Shown here in pieces: positions 16,606-24,590 of a DNA stretch of 34,716 nt. The notes below the pieces were generated by a model that was not told the DNA's origin, searched no databases, and was given only the letters and a program-made list of their open reading frames with translations. How positions within the stretch are numbered: position 1 is the stretch's first letter; every line of letters begins with the position of its first letter. The DNA comes from Herpetosiphonaceae bacterium (GTDB lineage: Bacteria; Chloroflexota; Chloroflexia; Chloroflexales; Kallotenuaceae), in contig DASUTC010000135.1 of the NCBI GenBank assembly GCA_036374795.1, positions 1 through 34,716 of the forward strand. Reading direction: 5' to 3'. Both the position numbers and the translations under genes were made by a program.

Positions 16606-17841
16606 ATGAACCTTGCCAGATTCATCCACCGTCTCGCCACGGATGCCACATTCGCCGCGCGGTTCCAAGAAGCGCCCGATCAGCTATTGAGCACAGAGCA
16701 GGTTGCCCTCGATGATGGAGCCAGGAGCGCGCTGCTGACGGTTTGCCGCGACCATGTCCAGTCAACATCTTTATGTAATCCAGCGCAGACCCCACCCCCT
16801 TTTGCCTGGGCACCCGCAAAAGGCTCCTATAACCACCCCATGCAGGCACTCTGGGATTCGACGACGTTCGAGGACGATTATTTGCGTGCCATGCAGGCGG
16901 GGCTGGAGCGCGATCCCGGCACCGCAGCAGCTACCGGCGCTCGCTCGGCGCTGATGGAGCTTCCCAGTCTGTGCTGTGAGGCTGCCGGAGGGCTACGGCA
17001 GCGTGCGCAGCCGGTGACGACAGCCTGGAACTTACTCTATTTTGCCCTGCATATGCTCGATACGCTCGAAGACGGCGATCGTCCCGATGCATCCTGGTTT
17101 CATTGGGGTATCGGCGCGGCGATTAACATCACCACCGGGCTGCTCGCCACCAGCAGCCGCGCCCTTGATCGTCTGGAGCAGACCGGCGTGAGCGCCAGCG
17201 TTGCCCAGGCCATCAGGCATGATTTTAATAGAACGCTGTTTACGATGTGTGTGGGCCAGCATCACGATCTCACGCTCCAGGAGCCGAGCCTTGAGCAATG
17301 CTGGCAGATAGCCGAGGCCAAGTCTGGAGCATTTTTTGCGCTGCCGTGTCGCGCAGGCGCGCGGCTTGCGGGCGCTAATGCGCAAACCGTCAGGCTGTTC
17401 GGAAATGTTGGGCTGCATCTTGGAATGCTGATCCAGATCGGCGACGATCTCAGCGGCTTGTGGTCCACCGATGAGGCTGCGAGCGACCTTGTATCGGGGC
17501 GGCAATCGATGCTTCCCATCGTCTATGCGCTGCACACGGCGTCTGCCGACGATTGCCAGCTCCTGCGCTCCTGTCTGCAACAGGCGGTTGGCAATCCTGA
17601 GGCCGAGGCCACGGCGCGGCAGTTGATCATTAACAGCGGTGCGGTGCTCTACCTGATGACCGAGGCGCAGCGCCATGCAGAGCAGGCCCAGCGCCTCCTG
17701 GCGAGCATGTCGCTCCCCTCCGCCCCCCGTAAAGCTTTGCAGGCACTTCTGGATCGCTCGAATCCTGCCCGTCATAAGAGCTACCCTCACCAGGAGCCAA
17801 CACGTGTGACCGGGCCGGCGTCTATGATCAGGACCGTCTAG
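16606..17841 (+). CDS. Polyprenyl-synthetase-like protein with N-terminal peptide-leader-like domain
   Basis: 411 aa from ATG 16606, with GGAGGT six bases upstream; the frame is open from 16561 but without a ribosome site. Residues 1-50 (LARFIHRLATDATFAARF ... DDGARSALLTV) resemble the helical leader-like domain of the Os1348/NHLP clan and LigA-type families. After a Pro-rich linker an isoprenoid-synthase fold follows. The first Asp-rich motif is LDTLEDGD and the second is QIGDDLSGLW, followed by ASDLVSGRQSMLPIVYAL, the usual position of the DL..gk.TlP segment. The motifs deviate from DDxxD, as in ComQ-like and class-1-like relatives, so activity is uncertain. The C-terminal 25 residues are polar. 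Possible roles are chain-length prenyl diphosphate synthesis or peptide prenylation. Transcribed alone. Confidence 0.75.
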   Translation: MNLARFIHRLATDATFAARFQEAPDQLLSTEQVALDDGARSALLTVCRDHVQSTSLCNPAQTPPPFAWAPAKGSYNHPMQALWDSTTFEDDYLRAMQAGLERDPGTAAATGARSALMELPSLCCEAAGGLRQRAQPVTTAWNLLYFALHMLDTLEDGDRPDASWFHWGIGAAINITTGLLATSSRALDRLEQTGVSASVAQAIRHDFNRTLFTMCVGQHHDLTLQEPSLEQCWQIAEAKSGAFFALPCRAGARLAGANAQTVRLFGNVGLHLGMLIQIGDDLSGLWSTDEAASDLVSGRQSMLPIVYALHTASADDCQLLRSCLQQAVGNPEAEATARQLIINSGAVLYLMTEAQRHAEQAQRLLASMSLPSAPRKALQALLDRSNPARHKSYPHQEPTRVTGPASMIRTV

Positions 17842-18168
17842 CTCTGCTCGCCGGACGCCGCTCCTCACGACGAGCCGCAGCCGGGAGCTGCTAGAGGCTG
17901 TGGATTGGTCGGTGTGGAGCGGTTGACCGTGCGGTTCTGTGAGATCCTACTCCCCGCGAGCCTTACCGATCGGCTGGATCGGGAGTATTCGCCTGTGCTG
18001 CGTGCTCCCGATCCGCCTTCGCCGCTGGAGCCGACTCATTAGAGCTCAACGCTCGATTGCACGGGATGCAACGAGCAAGGTAATCACCGGCAGGCTCGCC
18101 CGTTATTAAGTTATGTCAATAGTCGCTAGCACTCCTCCGAGCCGTTCGTGTGCAGCCCGTTTGCTCTA
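17842..18168. other. Intergenic region between convergent genes
   Basis: 327 bases between the polyprenyl-synthetase-like gene and the 4-TM gene, which converge. Apart from the hairpin at 17976-18014, I see no gene, repeat or motif in it. Confidence 0.5.
17976..18014 (+). terminator. GGATCGGGAG hairpin
   Basis: GGATCGGGAG (17976-17985) pairs with CTCCCGATCC (18005-18014), a 10-bp perfect stem with a 19-base loop, about 135 bases past the stop of the polyprenyl-synthetase-like gene. No T-run follows. Confidence 0.4.
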
Positions 18169-18570
18169 TCAGGCGATGGTTGTCATACGCTTCCGTACGC
18201 CAAGGTATTGAAGCTCAGCGAAGAGCGCGACGACCGCAGCCTGGACGATCACGAAACTGTAGCCCAGCAGATTGGGATCGACCCAACCGCTGAGCAGCAG
18301 CACGATGCTATCCGTCGCCCAGAGCGCATTCATCACGATCACCGCCCACACGGCAGTTCGATTGAGCTGTTCTCGCGTAGCAATGTAGCCCACCAGGGCG
18401 CTGTACGGAATCAGGATCAGTCCGGCGTAGCGCAGGAGCGACTCGGGCAGATCGAGGAAGCTCGTGAGGAAGCTACTACCGAGCACCATCAATAGCCCGG
18501 TTGCTGCGCTGATCAGCGCATCGGCGAGAAGCGCTCGTCGGAGCGAGGGCGAAAAACGAGACGACAGCAT
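18169..18570 (-). CDS. Four-helix integral membrane protein, function unknown
   Basis: 133 aa starting MLSSRFSPSLRR at 18570, chosen because AGGAGG lies eight bases upstream; the ATG at 18588 would place that site inside the gene. Four hydrophobic helices alternate with short charged loops: residues ~13-33, ~40-62, ~72-92 and ~97-118. No catalytic motif is seen. It is divergent from the XRE regulator gene, with 294 bases between the starts, a common layout for a regulator and its target. I do not recognise a named family. Confidence 0.75.
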   Translation of the reverse strand: MLSSRFSPSLRRALLADALISAATGLLMVLGSSFLTSFLDLPESLLRYAGLILIPYSALVGYIATREQLNRTAVWAVIVMNALWATDSIVLLLSGWVDPNLLGYSFVIVQAAVVALFAELQYLGVRKRMTTIA

Positions 18571-18810
18571 AGTCCATTCCTCCTGCATGTGTGCCGGCGC
18601 TGCGCCTGGTGTTTAATCGAAGCAGCCGGTGATCGATCCCCGGCGACAACACCAACATTGCTATCGTTCCAGATGGCGACATATCGGTTGATGGGATACG
18701 TTGATGCGTGTCGACCGCGATACGCCCTGCGGCTGCTTCTTGTGATGACCAGCTGGCTTAACCCGGCGTTTGACCTATCAGCACGATACATCCCGCACGG
18801 TTGGAGATCA

Positions 18811-18827
18811 ATTACCTCGGAGGTAAT
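18811..18827. promoter_or_regulatory. Palindrome ATTACCTCGGAGGTAAT, probable operator
   Basis: Perfect 8+1+8 palindrome ending 37 bases before the start of the XRE regulator (18865), in the intergenic region shared with the divergent membrane-protein gene. The position and symmetry fit an autoregulatory operator for the dimeric regulator and its neighbour. Confidence 0.6.
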
Positions 18828-18864
18828 GGAAGGATCGCGGGGACTGTGGTATCGTTGAGCCTTG

Positions 18865-19707
18865 ATGAGCTATGTACAACCACAACCAGTCGGGGATCTG
18901 CTGCGCGAGTGGCGGCAACGTCGGCGTATGAGTCAGCTTGATCTCGCATGTGAGGCCGATATCTCGACCAAGCATCTGAGCTTTCTCGAAACAGGCCGGT
19001 CACGTCCAAGCCGTGAGATGCTGCTCCACCTCGCCGAGCGGCTCGACATCCCCTTGCGCGAGCGCAACATGCTCTTGATCGCCGCAGGCTACGCCCCAGC
19101 CTTTCCAGCGCGGTCGCTTGACGACCCGGAGCTTCAGGGCGCGCGCAACGCTATCGATCTGGTGCTGGCAGGCCACGAGCCCTACCCGGCCCTCGCCATC
19201 GACCGGCACTGGAATCTGGTTGCGTCCAATCGGGCGGTCGCCCCATTGCTGGTCGGTATCGCCGCGAACTTGCTGCAACCGCCGACGAATGTGCTCCGTT
19301 TGAGCCTACACCCTGACGGTCTTGCGCCCAGGATCGCCAACTATGGCGCGTGGCGCGCTCATTTACTGGCGCGATTGCGCCGTCAGATCGATCTCAGCGC
19401 CGACCCCGTCCTGATCGACCTGCTCGGTGAGCTGAGTAGCTATCCCGCGAGCACAGCGCGATCCGGCCCACCTGCCGCCAATTACGCCACGAGCGTTGCC
19501 GTGGCGTTTCAGCTCATCACCGATGATGGTGTGCTTACCTTCTTGAGCACAACCATGATTTTTGGAACGCCCGTCGATATTACGCTGGCCGAGCTGGCGC
19601 TTGAGTCATTCTTTCCTGCCGATGCTGCTACTGCGGAGGCGATGCGGCGCTTGGTCGGCGGGCACCATTCGGCACGCCCGCAGATGGAGACACGCTCCGG
19701 GATATGA
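18865..19707 (+). CDS. XRE-family regulator with MmyB-like ligand-binding domain
   Basis: 280 aa from ATG 18865 (a TTG one codon earlier is also in frame). The N-terminal helix-turn-helix is clear: GDLLREWRQRRRMSQLDLACEADISTKHLSFLETGRSRPSRE up to about residue 70. Residues ~100-265 form the MmyB-like PAS-type domain: YPALAIDRHWNLVASNRAV, LRLSLHPDGLAPRIANYGAWRAHLLARL and FLSTTMIFGTPVDITLAELALESFFPAD. Family knowledge: these regulators often control a divergent gene, typically an oxidoreductase or membrane protein, and the pocket binds small hydrophobic ligands. The divergent 4-TM gene and the palindrome at 18811 fit that scheme. The effector is unknown. Confidence 0.88.
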   Translation: MSYVQPQPVGDLLREWRQRRRMSQLDLACEADISTKHLSFLETGRSRPSREMLLHLAERLDIPLRERNMLLIAAGYAPAFPARSLDDPELQGARNAIDLVLAGHEPYPALAIDRHWNLVASNRAVAPLLVGIAANLLQPPTNVLRLSLHPDGLAPRIANYGAWRAHLLARLRRQIDLSADPVLIDLLGELSSYPASTARSGPPAANYATSVAVAFQLITDDGVLTFLSTTMIFGTPVDITLAELALESFFPADAATAEAMRRLVGGHHSARPQMETRSGI

Positions 19708-20161
19708 CGATGCTGTTCATCTCAGATACCGAAGACACCCCGTACTTCCCCCGCTAAAACATCTGTTCCAACCTGGCTGTTCCAGCAGGCGCCGGTGCAT
19801 TTGTGATCGCGCTGGTGAGTTGATTATGTCGAGCACAAGCGCAGGCCACGCACATCGACAGGCGCCTCTACGGCAGGTCCACGCGCTGCACCCACTTCGT
19901 CCCCAGCCGATCAGCAGTGCGGCTACCGGCGCTCGCAGCGATGGAAAGCAAGGTTTTCCCGTAGAAAAGATGTTTTCATCCAACCGATCATCTTATTCGC
20001 TTAGAAGACTATGTACCCCGGCAGTTGTTGGCGCCAGATGGTACACTATCCGTTATGGTCGGATCTTATGCGCGGACAGAGGCGCTGAGAGCCGACGGTA
20101 TGAGCGCGCCGGATGACACCCCCCATACACTAACAGACCAACATATCTGGAGGATCAATCG
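19708..20161. other. Intergenic region, no gene recognised
   Basis: 454 bases between the XRE regulator and the DUF454 gene, same strand. It contains complementary AAAACATCT (19756-19764) and AGATGTTTT (about 19969-19977), too far apart for a terminator, and a TACACTAT that might be a -10 for the DUF454 gene. The plus-strand frame 19562-20116 overlaps the regulator and looks non-coding. Confidence 0.4.
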
Positions 20162-20638
20162 ATGGAGCAGCATAGGCCACCGCGACAAACACCAGCCGCA
20201 CCGGATGTGCGGGCCGCCCACCCGCTCGCGCGCTGGGCCTGGATGAGCGCGGGCTTCCTCTTGGTTGGCGTGGGTGGTCTTGGGATCATCTTACCGGTCC
20301 TGCCTACGACCGTCTTTTTCATCGGAGCCGCCGCCTGCTTTGCGCGATCCAGCCCACGCTTCGAGCGCTGGGTGCTTAACCTGCCGCGCATTGGTCCGCT
20401 GGTGCGCGACTACCGGGCCGGGCTAGGAATGCCTCGCCGCGCAAAGCGTATTGCTGCCACTACGATCGTCGTTGTGATTATGCTGAGCAGCGTCTTCATT
20501 CCATCGTGGACGGGTCGTGTCGCCGCCTATGGCATTGCGCTGATCGGTATATGGTATATCATGCAGCGTGTCCCGACGCGGGAGCGTGTGCTGATCGAGC
20601 GCGAGCAGCAGGCGGCTGGAACGCGCCCGCAGGCCTGA
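20162..20638 (+). CDS. DUF454 (YbaN-like) inner-membrane protein
   Basis: 158 aa; GGAGG lies eight bases before ATG 20162. After a polar N-terminus, the DUF454 signature follows: GFLLVGVGGLGIILPVLPTT, then ACFARSSPRFERWVLN and GPLVRDYRAGLGMPRRAKR. Three to four hydrophobic helices are visible (residues ~28-46, ~50-66, ~100-116, ~120-136). Family members are small inner-membrane proteins of unknown role. The long polar tail (RVLIEREQQAAGTRPQA) is cytoplasmic-looking. Not obviously part of an operon. Confidence 0.88.
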   Translation: MEQHRPPRQTPAAPDVRAAHPLARWAWMSAGFLLVGVGGLGIILPVLPTTVFFIGAAACFARSSPRFERWVLNLPRIGPLVRDYRAGLGMPRRAKRIAATTIVVVIMLSSVFIPSWTGRVAAYGIALIGIWYIMQRVPTRERVLIEREQQAAGTRPQA

Positions 20639-21322
20639 GCGGAGCGCCATGATCGATAGGAATAGAGTCCTACCGCTCGCATAAAAGCTCTGAAGACCTA
20701 AGCCACCTGTCGATCATGCCCGTACCCGACTCGCGAACATGGCTGCTTTGCTGCACAGTGCTGCATATCTCGATGCGCGAGGAAGTTCTCTTGAGCAGAT
20801 GTAAACGCTAGAGAACCCCAGGAATCTGGCACCACCATTCACAGAAGACAACCGAGATCCACGGATCAGCCCATGACTGAGCTATCCTGACCGGAAGGCA
20901 CAGTCACGCTGTTGCTTGAAGCGGATGTCACAGCAGATCTGCCTGTAGAGCGAAAGAAGATAGAGGGATGAGTCTCATCCCCAAAAAGTGTTACATTGAA
21001 CCTGGCTTCAGTACACGCTCCGGCGAGGAGCAGGAGCATCAATTGAGCGGCACGTTGGAGGATGAGTCTCATCCCCTGCCTGCAAGTGATGGCTGGTCAG
21101 GAGGGATGAGACTCATCCCGGCCTTAACGGAGAGCCGCCACCATCGCAGATCGGATACAATGTGAGCACCGAGCGATGATCAATAGGGATGAGACTCATC
21201 CCTCATGAATACGATCATCAAGTGATTCAGGATAAAATGTAACTATTACGTGCCGATGGGTGGGGGATGAGTCTCATCCTCTTGTCCAGACAGGGAGCAT
21301 GCCGAGAAAGGACGTGGAATAC
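20639..21322. other. Long non-coding region upstream of parA
   Basis: 684 bases without a gene. The first third shows a small palindrome GCAGATCTGC (20933-20942) and little else. The rest carries the five GGATGAG palindromes and the parA promoter. Open frames here, such as 20866-21072 on the minus strand, arise from the palindromes themselves and have no ribosome sites. Confidence 0.6.
20965..21279. repeat. Five palindromic sites GGATGAG(T/A)CTCATCC, parS-like
   Basis: Copies at 20965-20981 (GGGATGAGTCTCATCCC), 21060-21074, 21103-21119 (centre A), 21186-21202 (centre A) and 21265-21279. The core GATGAG-T/A-CTCATC is invariant in all five, and the outer G/C pairs extend three of them to 17 bp. 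Centre-to-centre distances are 94, 44, 83 and 78 bases. The last copy ends 43 bases before the parA start. Sequence between the copies is unrelated, so selection has held the sites themselves. The best reading is a partition centromere and/or ParA/ParB operator; a site for another repressor is possible. It is unlike the usual chromosomal parS (TGTTTCACGTGAAACA). Confidence 0.8.
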
Positions 21323-22102
21323 ATGCAGGTGATTGCCATCGCAAACGAAAAAGGTGGAACAGGCAAAACGACGACAGCCGTCAATGTCTCCGCCGCGTTG
21401 GGTCTGGCAGGCTATCAGGTGGTCGTGATCGACCTGGATAGCCAGGCTCATGCGACGGAATGGCTGGGGCTGAGCAAATCCGGTATCACCCCTGAGCAAT
21501 CGAGCTACGGCGTGCTCACCGGCGCGACTGAGATTGTGGACGCGCTGCATCCAACCACCGAGCAGCAGGTGCGGGTGTGTCCCGGCCATGCCATGCTGGT
21601 GAAAGCGCCGATGGAGCTCAGTACAAACGTCGATGGCCTCTTCGTGCTGCGGGATGCTTTGCATCAGGCCGCAGAGTCAAGCGAGCAGATCGACTACGTT
21701 GTGATCGATTGTCCGGGCGCGATTGGGCCGCTGGTCTATAACGCGCTGATTGCCGCTCATCTGGTGATCGCCCCGGTTCTCTCGGAACTCCTGAGCATCG
21801 AGGGGCTTGGCGAGCTCACCGAGACGGTGCGACGTGTCAAAGCGCGGCACTCGCCGCAGTTGCCGCCGCCGGTGATCCTGATCAATAACTATGAGGGGCG
21901 ATCGACGACTGATCGCCAGATCCAGAGCGGGCTTCGCGAGCAGTTCGGGCGCTCGGTCTTCAACACCTGCATCGGACGCGACGCGCCGCTCCGCGAGGCG
22001 TTCGGCTCGCAGGAGAGTATTTTCCGCTACCGCCGGAGCGCACGGTCAGCAACGGCGTTCCGCGACCTTGCGGCTGAAATTGTGGAGCGACTCAATGGCT
22101 AG
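21323..22102 (+). CDS. parA: ParA-type partition ATPase
   Basis: 259 aa from ATG 21323 (MQVIAIANEKGGTGKTTTAVNV), with AAGGA ten bases upstream. ATG 21299 has GGGAG only one base away and is less likely. The deviant Walker A box KGGTGKTT (10-17), the Walker A' strand VVVIDLDSQAHAT and the Walker B-like YVVIDCPG are all present, along with the C-terminal helix region ending RLNG. There is no N-terminal helix-turn-helix, so it resembles the small Soj / type Ib ParAs. Role: a dimeric ATPase that positions DNA bound by its ParB partner. Its stop overlaps the parB start, and palindromic sites lie upstream. It may be autoregulated through them. Confidence 0.9.
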   Translation: MQVIAIANEKGGTGKTTTAVNVSAALGLAGYQVVVIDLDSQAHATEWLGLSKSGITPEQSSYGVLTGATEIVDALHPTTEQQVRVCPGHAMLVKAPMELSTNVDGLFVLRDALHQAAESSEQIDYVVIDCPGAIGPLVYNALIAAHLVIAPVLSELLSIEGLGELTETVRRVKARHSPQLPPPVILINNYEGRSTTDRQIQSGLREQFGRSVFNTCIGRDAPLREAFGSQESIFRYRRSARSATAFRDLAAEIVERLNG

Positions 22103-23132
22103 AGATAAAAAGCCCGTTGACATCAACAAGTTTTTTAAGAGTTCGGCGCTGGACTTTCTAGCGGGCGCTACTGCCGACGAGCTGGTCGAGCGGGCGACGG
22201 CGCAAGGGCTGCCGATGCTGCATCTGGACCCTGCTGCAATCGCACCTGATCCTGAGCAATTGCGGCACCTGACACACCCTCACATGCTGCTGGCTGAGGC
22301 AGAGCAGGGTGACTCCGTCGCCACTGCGCTGGTTGCGGAGCTGCGCGCGCTCGGCGCATCGATCCGTGAGCACGGACAAATCCAGCCAGTGATCGTCTAT
22401 CCCGATCAAGATGAGGCCAACCCGACGATCACCCATCGGCTGCTGCATGGTCAGCGGCGCTGGAGCGCGGCGATCCTTGAAAGTCTGTCGACGCTCTGGG
22501 CCGTCGAGGTGCCAAAGCCTTCCCGCATCGATCGTGCCCTGCGGCAGTACGAGGAAAATGAGCGGCGCGAGGGCTTTACCGACATGGAGCGAGCCTGGGC
22601 GCTGATCACGTTGAAGGAGGCGCTGGAGGCGGAGAGCGGAGAGCGAGTTCCCTGGGAGATCGTCGGGCAGCGTATGCGGCTGTCGGAACCTCGACGCAAG
22701 GAATTGCTGCGTTTAGCGCGCCGTTTTTCAGTGGATGCTCAGCAAATCATTCAGCGCTATGGCTGGTCGGAGTGGATGCTCCGTCCGATCCACCAGGCGA
22801 TCGAGGACGGCTTGCTGCCACCCGAAGATGCTACCGATATGCTCCGCGTGCTGGCCGAGTCGCAGGAGGTAAACCTGGCGGTGGTTACAGCGCTCGTGAC
22901 AGCCTACCGGCGACAGCAGCCGTCGCGGGATCTCGGAGCGCCGGACGAGCAGCGCACAGAAGCGCCTCCGTCAGTCCTGCCCTATGTCGGACGGCACTTC
23001 GACAGAATCGGACGGAGCCTTGAGCTTGTGCGCACGCAGCTTCCCACAGCCGACGAGCCGACTCGACAGGCCGTGCGCGAACGGGCTGAGCAGCTTCGCG
23101 CACAGATCGACACGCTGCTGAGCGAGCTATAG
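22095..23132 (+). CDS. parB: ParB-like centromere-binding protein
   Basis: 345 aa; ATG 22095 overlaps the parA stop by eight bases, a tight translational coupling. The N-terminal ParB/sulfiredoxin fold shows ELRALGASIREHGQIQPVIVYP (82-103) and HGQRRWSAA (118-126), the counterpart of the CTP-binding GERRWRA box but with Gly-Gln in place of Gly-Glu. A helix-turn-helix region follows (VPWEIVGQRMRLSEPRRKELLRLAR, ~190-215), and a coiled C-terminal helix (RQAVRERAEQLRAQIDTLLSEL) suits dimerisation. Role: binds parS-like DNA and stimulates ParA. The likely sites are the GGATGAG palindromes upstream of parA. The protein is diverged from chromosomal Spo0J, which suggests a plasmid-type system. Confidence 0.82.
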   Translation: MARDKKPVDINKFFKSSALDFLAGATADELVERATAQGLPMLHLDPAAIAPDPEQLRHLTHPHMLLAEAEQGDSVATALVAELRALGASIREHGQIQPVIVYPDQDEANPTITHRLLHGQRRWSAAILESLSTLWAVEVPKPSRIDRALRQYEENERREGFTDMERAWALITLKEALEAESGERVPWEIVGQRMRLSEPRRKELLRLARRFSVDAQQIIQRYGWSEWMLRPIHQAIEDGLLPPEDATDMLRVLAESQEVNLAVVTALVTAYRRQQPSRDLGAPDEQRTEAPPSVLPYVGRHFDRIGRSLELVRTQLPTADEPTRQAVRERAEQLRAQIDTLLSEL

Positions 23133-23190
23133 GCCCATGCTGCTCAACGACAGATCTATCGAACATATTGACATAATAAATAATTGCTCA

Positions 23191-23508
23191 TCAGATCTCG
23201 GCGTCGAGCGTATCGACAAAAAAGGCTACCTGCTGCCACAGCTCTACATTGTCGATCAGCCGCGTCAGCAGCGCCGCAAGCGCCGGATCATCAACCAGCA
23301 GGGCGGCGGGATGGACGCCTAGCGCGGCGGCAACAGCGGCGAGACGCTCAATCGTCAGCGCGCGGCGTCCGTACTCATAGTGCGCCAGCGTATCACGGGG
23401 CCAGCCCAGGCGCTCAGCCAGAGCGGCCTGGGAGAGACGACGGGCCTGACGCACAGCCGCAATGCGCCGCCCGACCACACGAGTCGCCGCGTGAGCATCG
23501 TGGATCAT
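23191..23508 (-). CDS. Small XRE-family repressor
   Basis: 105 aa with an N-terminal helix-turn-helix: VVGRRIAAVRQARRLSQAALAERLGWPRDTLAHYEYGRRALTIERL (residues ~11-56). A C-terminal helical part rich in Ala/Leu follows (VHPAALLVDDPALAALLTRLIDNVELW). Its ATG overlaps the stop of the antirepressor gene as ATGA (23505-23508), so the two are translationally coupled. A phage-type repressor paired with an antirepressor suggests a switch controlling the neighbouring replication gene. No protease or sensor domain is attached. Confidence 0.8.
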   Translation of the reverse strand: MIHDAHAATRVVGRRIAAVRQARRLSQAALAERLGWPRDTLAHYEYGRRALTIERLAAVAAALGVHPAALLVDDPALAALLTRLIDNVELWQQVAFFVDTLDAEI

Positions 23509-24308
23509 GCAAGCTCCTCAGGTGTGCGCTCCGGTAGCGGCTGGCCGGTAAGCTTCTGGTAGGCCCGATCGATGTAGCTGATACAGTCCTGGTACTGGCT
23601 TGCCGGAATGTGCTCATACTTGGCAACCCGATAGCGGGTCTTTAATGCGGCCCAGCATCCGGCAAACGCGCCTGCCGTCGAAAGATGCTCGTGATCGATG
23701 CGCGCCTGTGCCCAAAGCTGCACAAGCTGGTACACATGGCCGCGCTGCGTCGTCGATAAGGTGGCGGTCGTGCCAAGCTGTTCTTCCAGCCGCCGTAGAC
23801 GCTGCTCGTGATCGCGCCACACCTGGCGGGCCTTGTCCTGGCTCTCCTCTAGCGCCTGCTGCCGGGCCGCAATCCCCTGGATCGCTTCATCGTACTGCTG
23901 GAGATCGGCCAGATCTTCGATGTTGCTGCTGGGACCAGGCGGCAGACCGGCGGCATTCGTGATCGCGTCATAGACCTGGCGGATGCTGAAAAGCCGAAGG
24001 TAGCGTAGCCGCTCGCGGACAACAGTTGATGCGCGCGACCGGTTGACGCTGCTGATCCAGGCCGGGACGAATTCGAGGATCAGGAAATCCTGCTCCTGAA
24101 GCCCACCCGCCGTCGGCACGCGCAGCCGATGCATACCATCGCGGAGATCCTCGTCGGCGCGCAGCCGCCGGAGCTGCGACGAAAGATTGAGGCCGGTCGC
24201 GGTACACAGATCGCGGATCGAGAGGACGATCGTCCCATCGGCGAGCCTGGCGGCGAGGACCGGCTGCTCGAAGAAGGTGACAGCTAAGATCTCGGTTGGT
24301 TCGCTCAT
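23505..24308 (-). CDS. Phage-type antirepressor (P22_AR_N plus ORF6C domains)
   Basis: 267 aa. The N-terminal ~110 residues match the P22 antirepressor domain: VTFFEQPVLAARLADGTIVLSIRDLCTATGLNLSSQLRRL, then EFVPAWISSVNRSR. A coiled stretch follows (ARQQALEESQDKARQVWRDHEQRLRRLEEQL, ~145-175). The C-terminus is ORF6C-like: TQRGHVYQLVQLWAQA, FAGCWAALKTRYRVAKYEHIPASQYQDCISYIDRAYQKL. Family knowledge: such proteins neutralise phage repressors or act in lytic switches, and they occur on prophages, plasmids and ICEs. It overlaps the XRE gene and lies downstream of the 46-bp TGTGTCC repeats, which may regulate it. GGGGAG is about 16 bases before the start, so translation may be weak. Confidence 0.82.
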   Translation of the reverse strand: MSEPTEILAVTFFEQPVLAARLADGTIVLSIRDLCTATGLNLSSQLRRLRADEDLRDGMHRLRVPTAGGLQEQDFLILEFVPAWISSVNRSRASTVVRERLRYLRLFSIRQVYDAITNAAGLPPGPSSNIEDLADLQQYDEAIQGIAARQQALEESQDKARQVWRDHEQRLRRLEEQLGTTATLSTTQRGHVYQLVQLWAQARIDHEHLSTAGAFAGCWAALKTRYRVAKYEHIPASQYQDCISYIDRAYQKLTGQPLPERTPEELA

Positions 24309-24400
24309 AGGCGTATGATTCTTTCTCCCCTACGTGGTGACATCGGTACCGGATCTGGCAGCCGCATCACCAGCCCCCGATTCAGCCCTTCATTATAAGC

Positions 24401-24542
24401 TGTGTCCATTGTGGACACAAGGTGTTGCCTTACGACGACTCCTTCGTAGGGTTATCGATCGCGTGTCGACACGGAAGCCTGCTTAATCCAGCCTATTGTG
24501 TCCACAATGGACACAAGGTGTTGCCTCACGACGACTCCTTTG
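24401..24542. repeat. Two 46-bp direct repeats containing a TGTGTCC palindrome
   Basis: Copies at 24401-24446 and 24497-24542 agree at 41 of 46 positions. Each opens with a 19-bp palindrome, TGTGTCCATTGTGGACACA in the first and TGTGTCCACAATGGACACA in the second, and continues with AGGTGTTGCCT, ACGACGACTCCTT. The palindrome cores are exact reverse complements of each other while the flanks are in direct orientation. A related half-site GGACACA occurs at 25970-25976 upstream of the initiator gene. They sit between the initiator stop (24591) and the antirepressor start (24308), so they are likely operators or replication-control sites. Confidence 0.75.
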
Positions 24543-24590
24543 CTCGACCGAATCAACGAGCAGATCGCAGCCTGGACCTCGCCAGCACCG

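Noticed and set aside
20866-21072. 68-residue frame that looks like a lipoprotein (MRLILQRAAQLMLLLLAGAC)
   Set aside because: Its start arises from the ATGAGACTCATC palindrome, it has no ribosome site, and the rest is not protein-like.
24401-24542. CRISPR-like direct repeats
   Set aside because: Only two copies with a single 50-base spacer, each a dyad operator type, and no cas gene.
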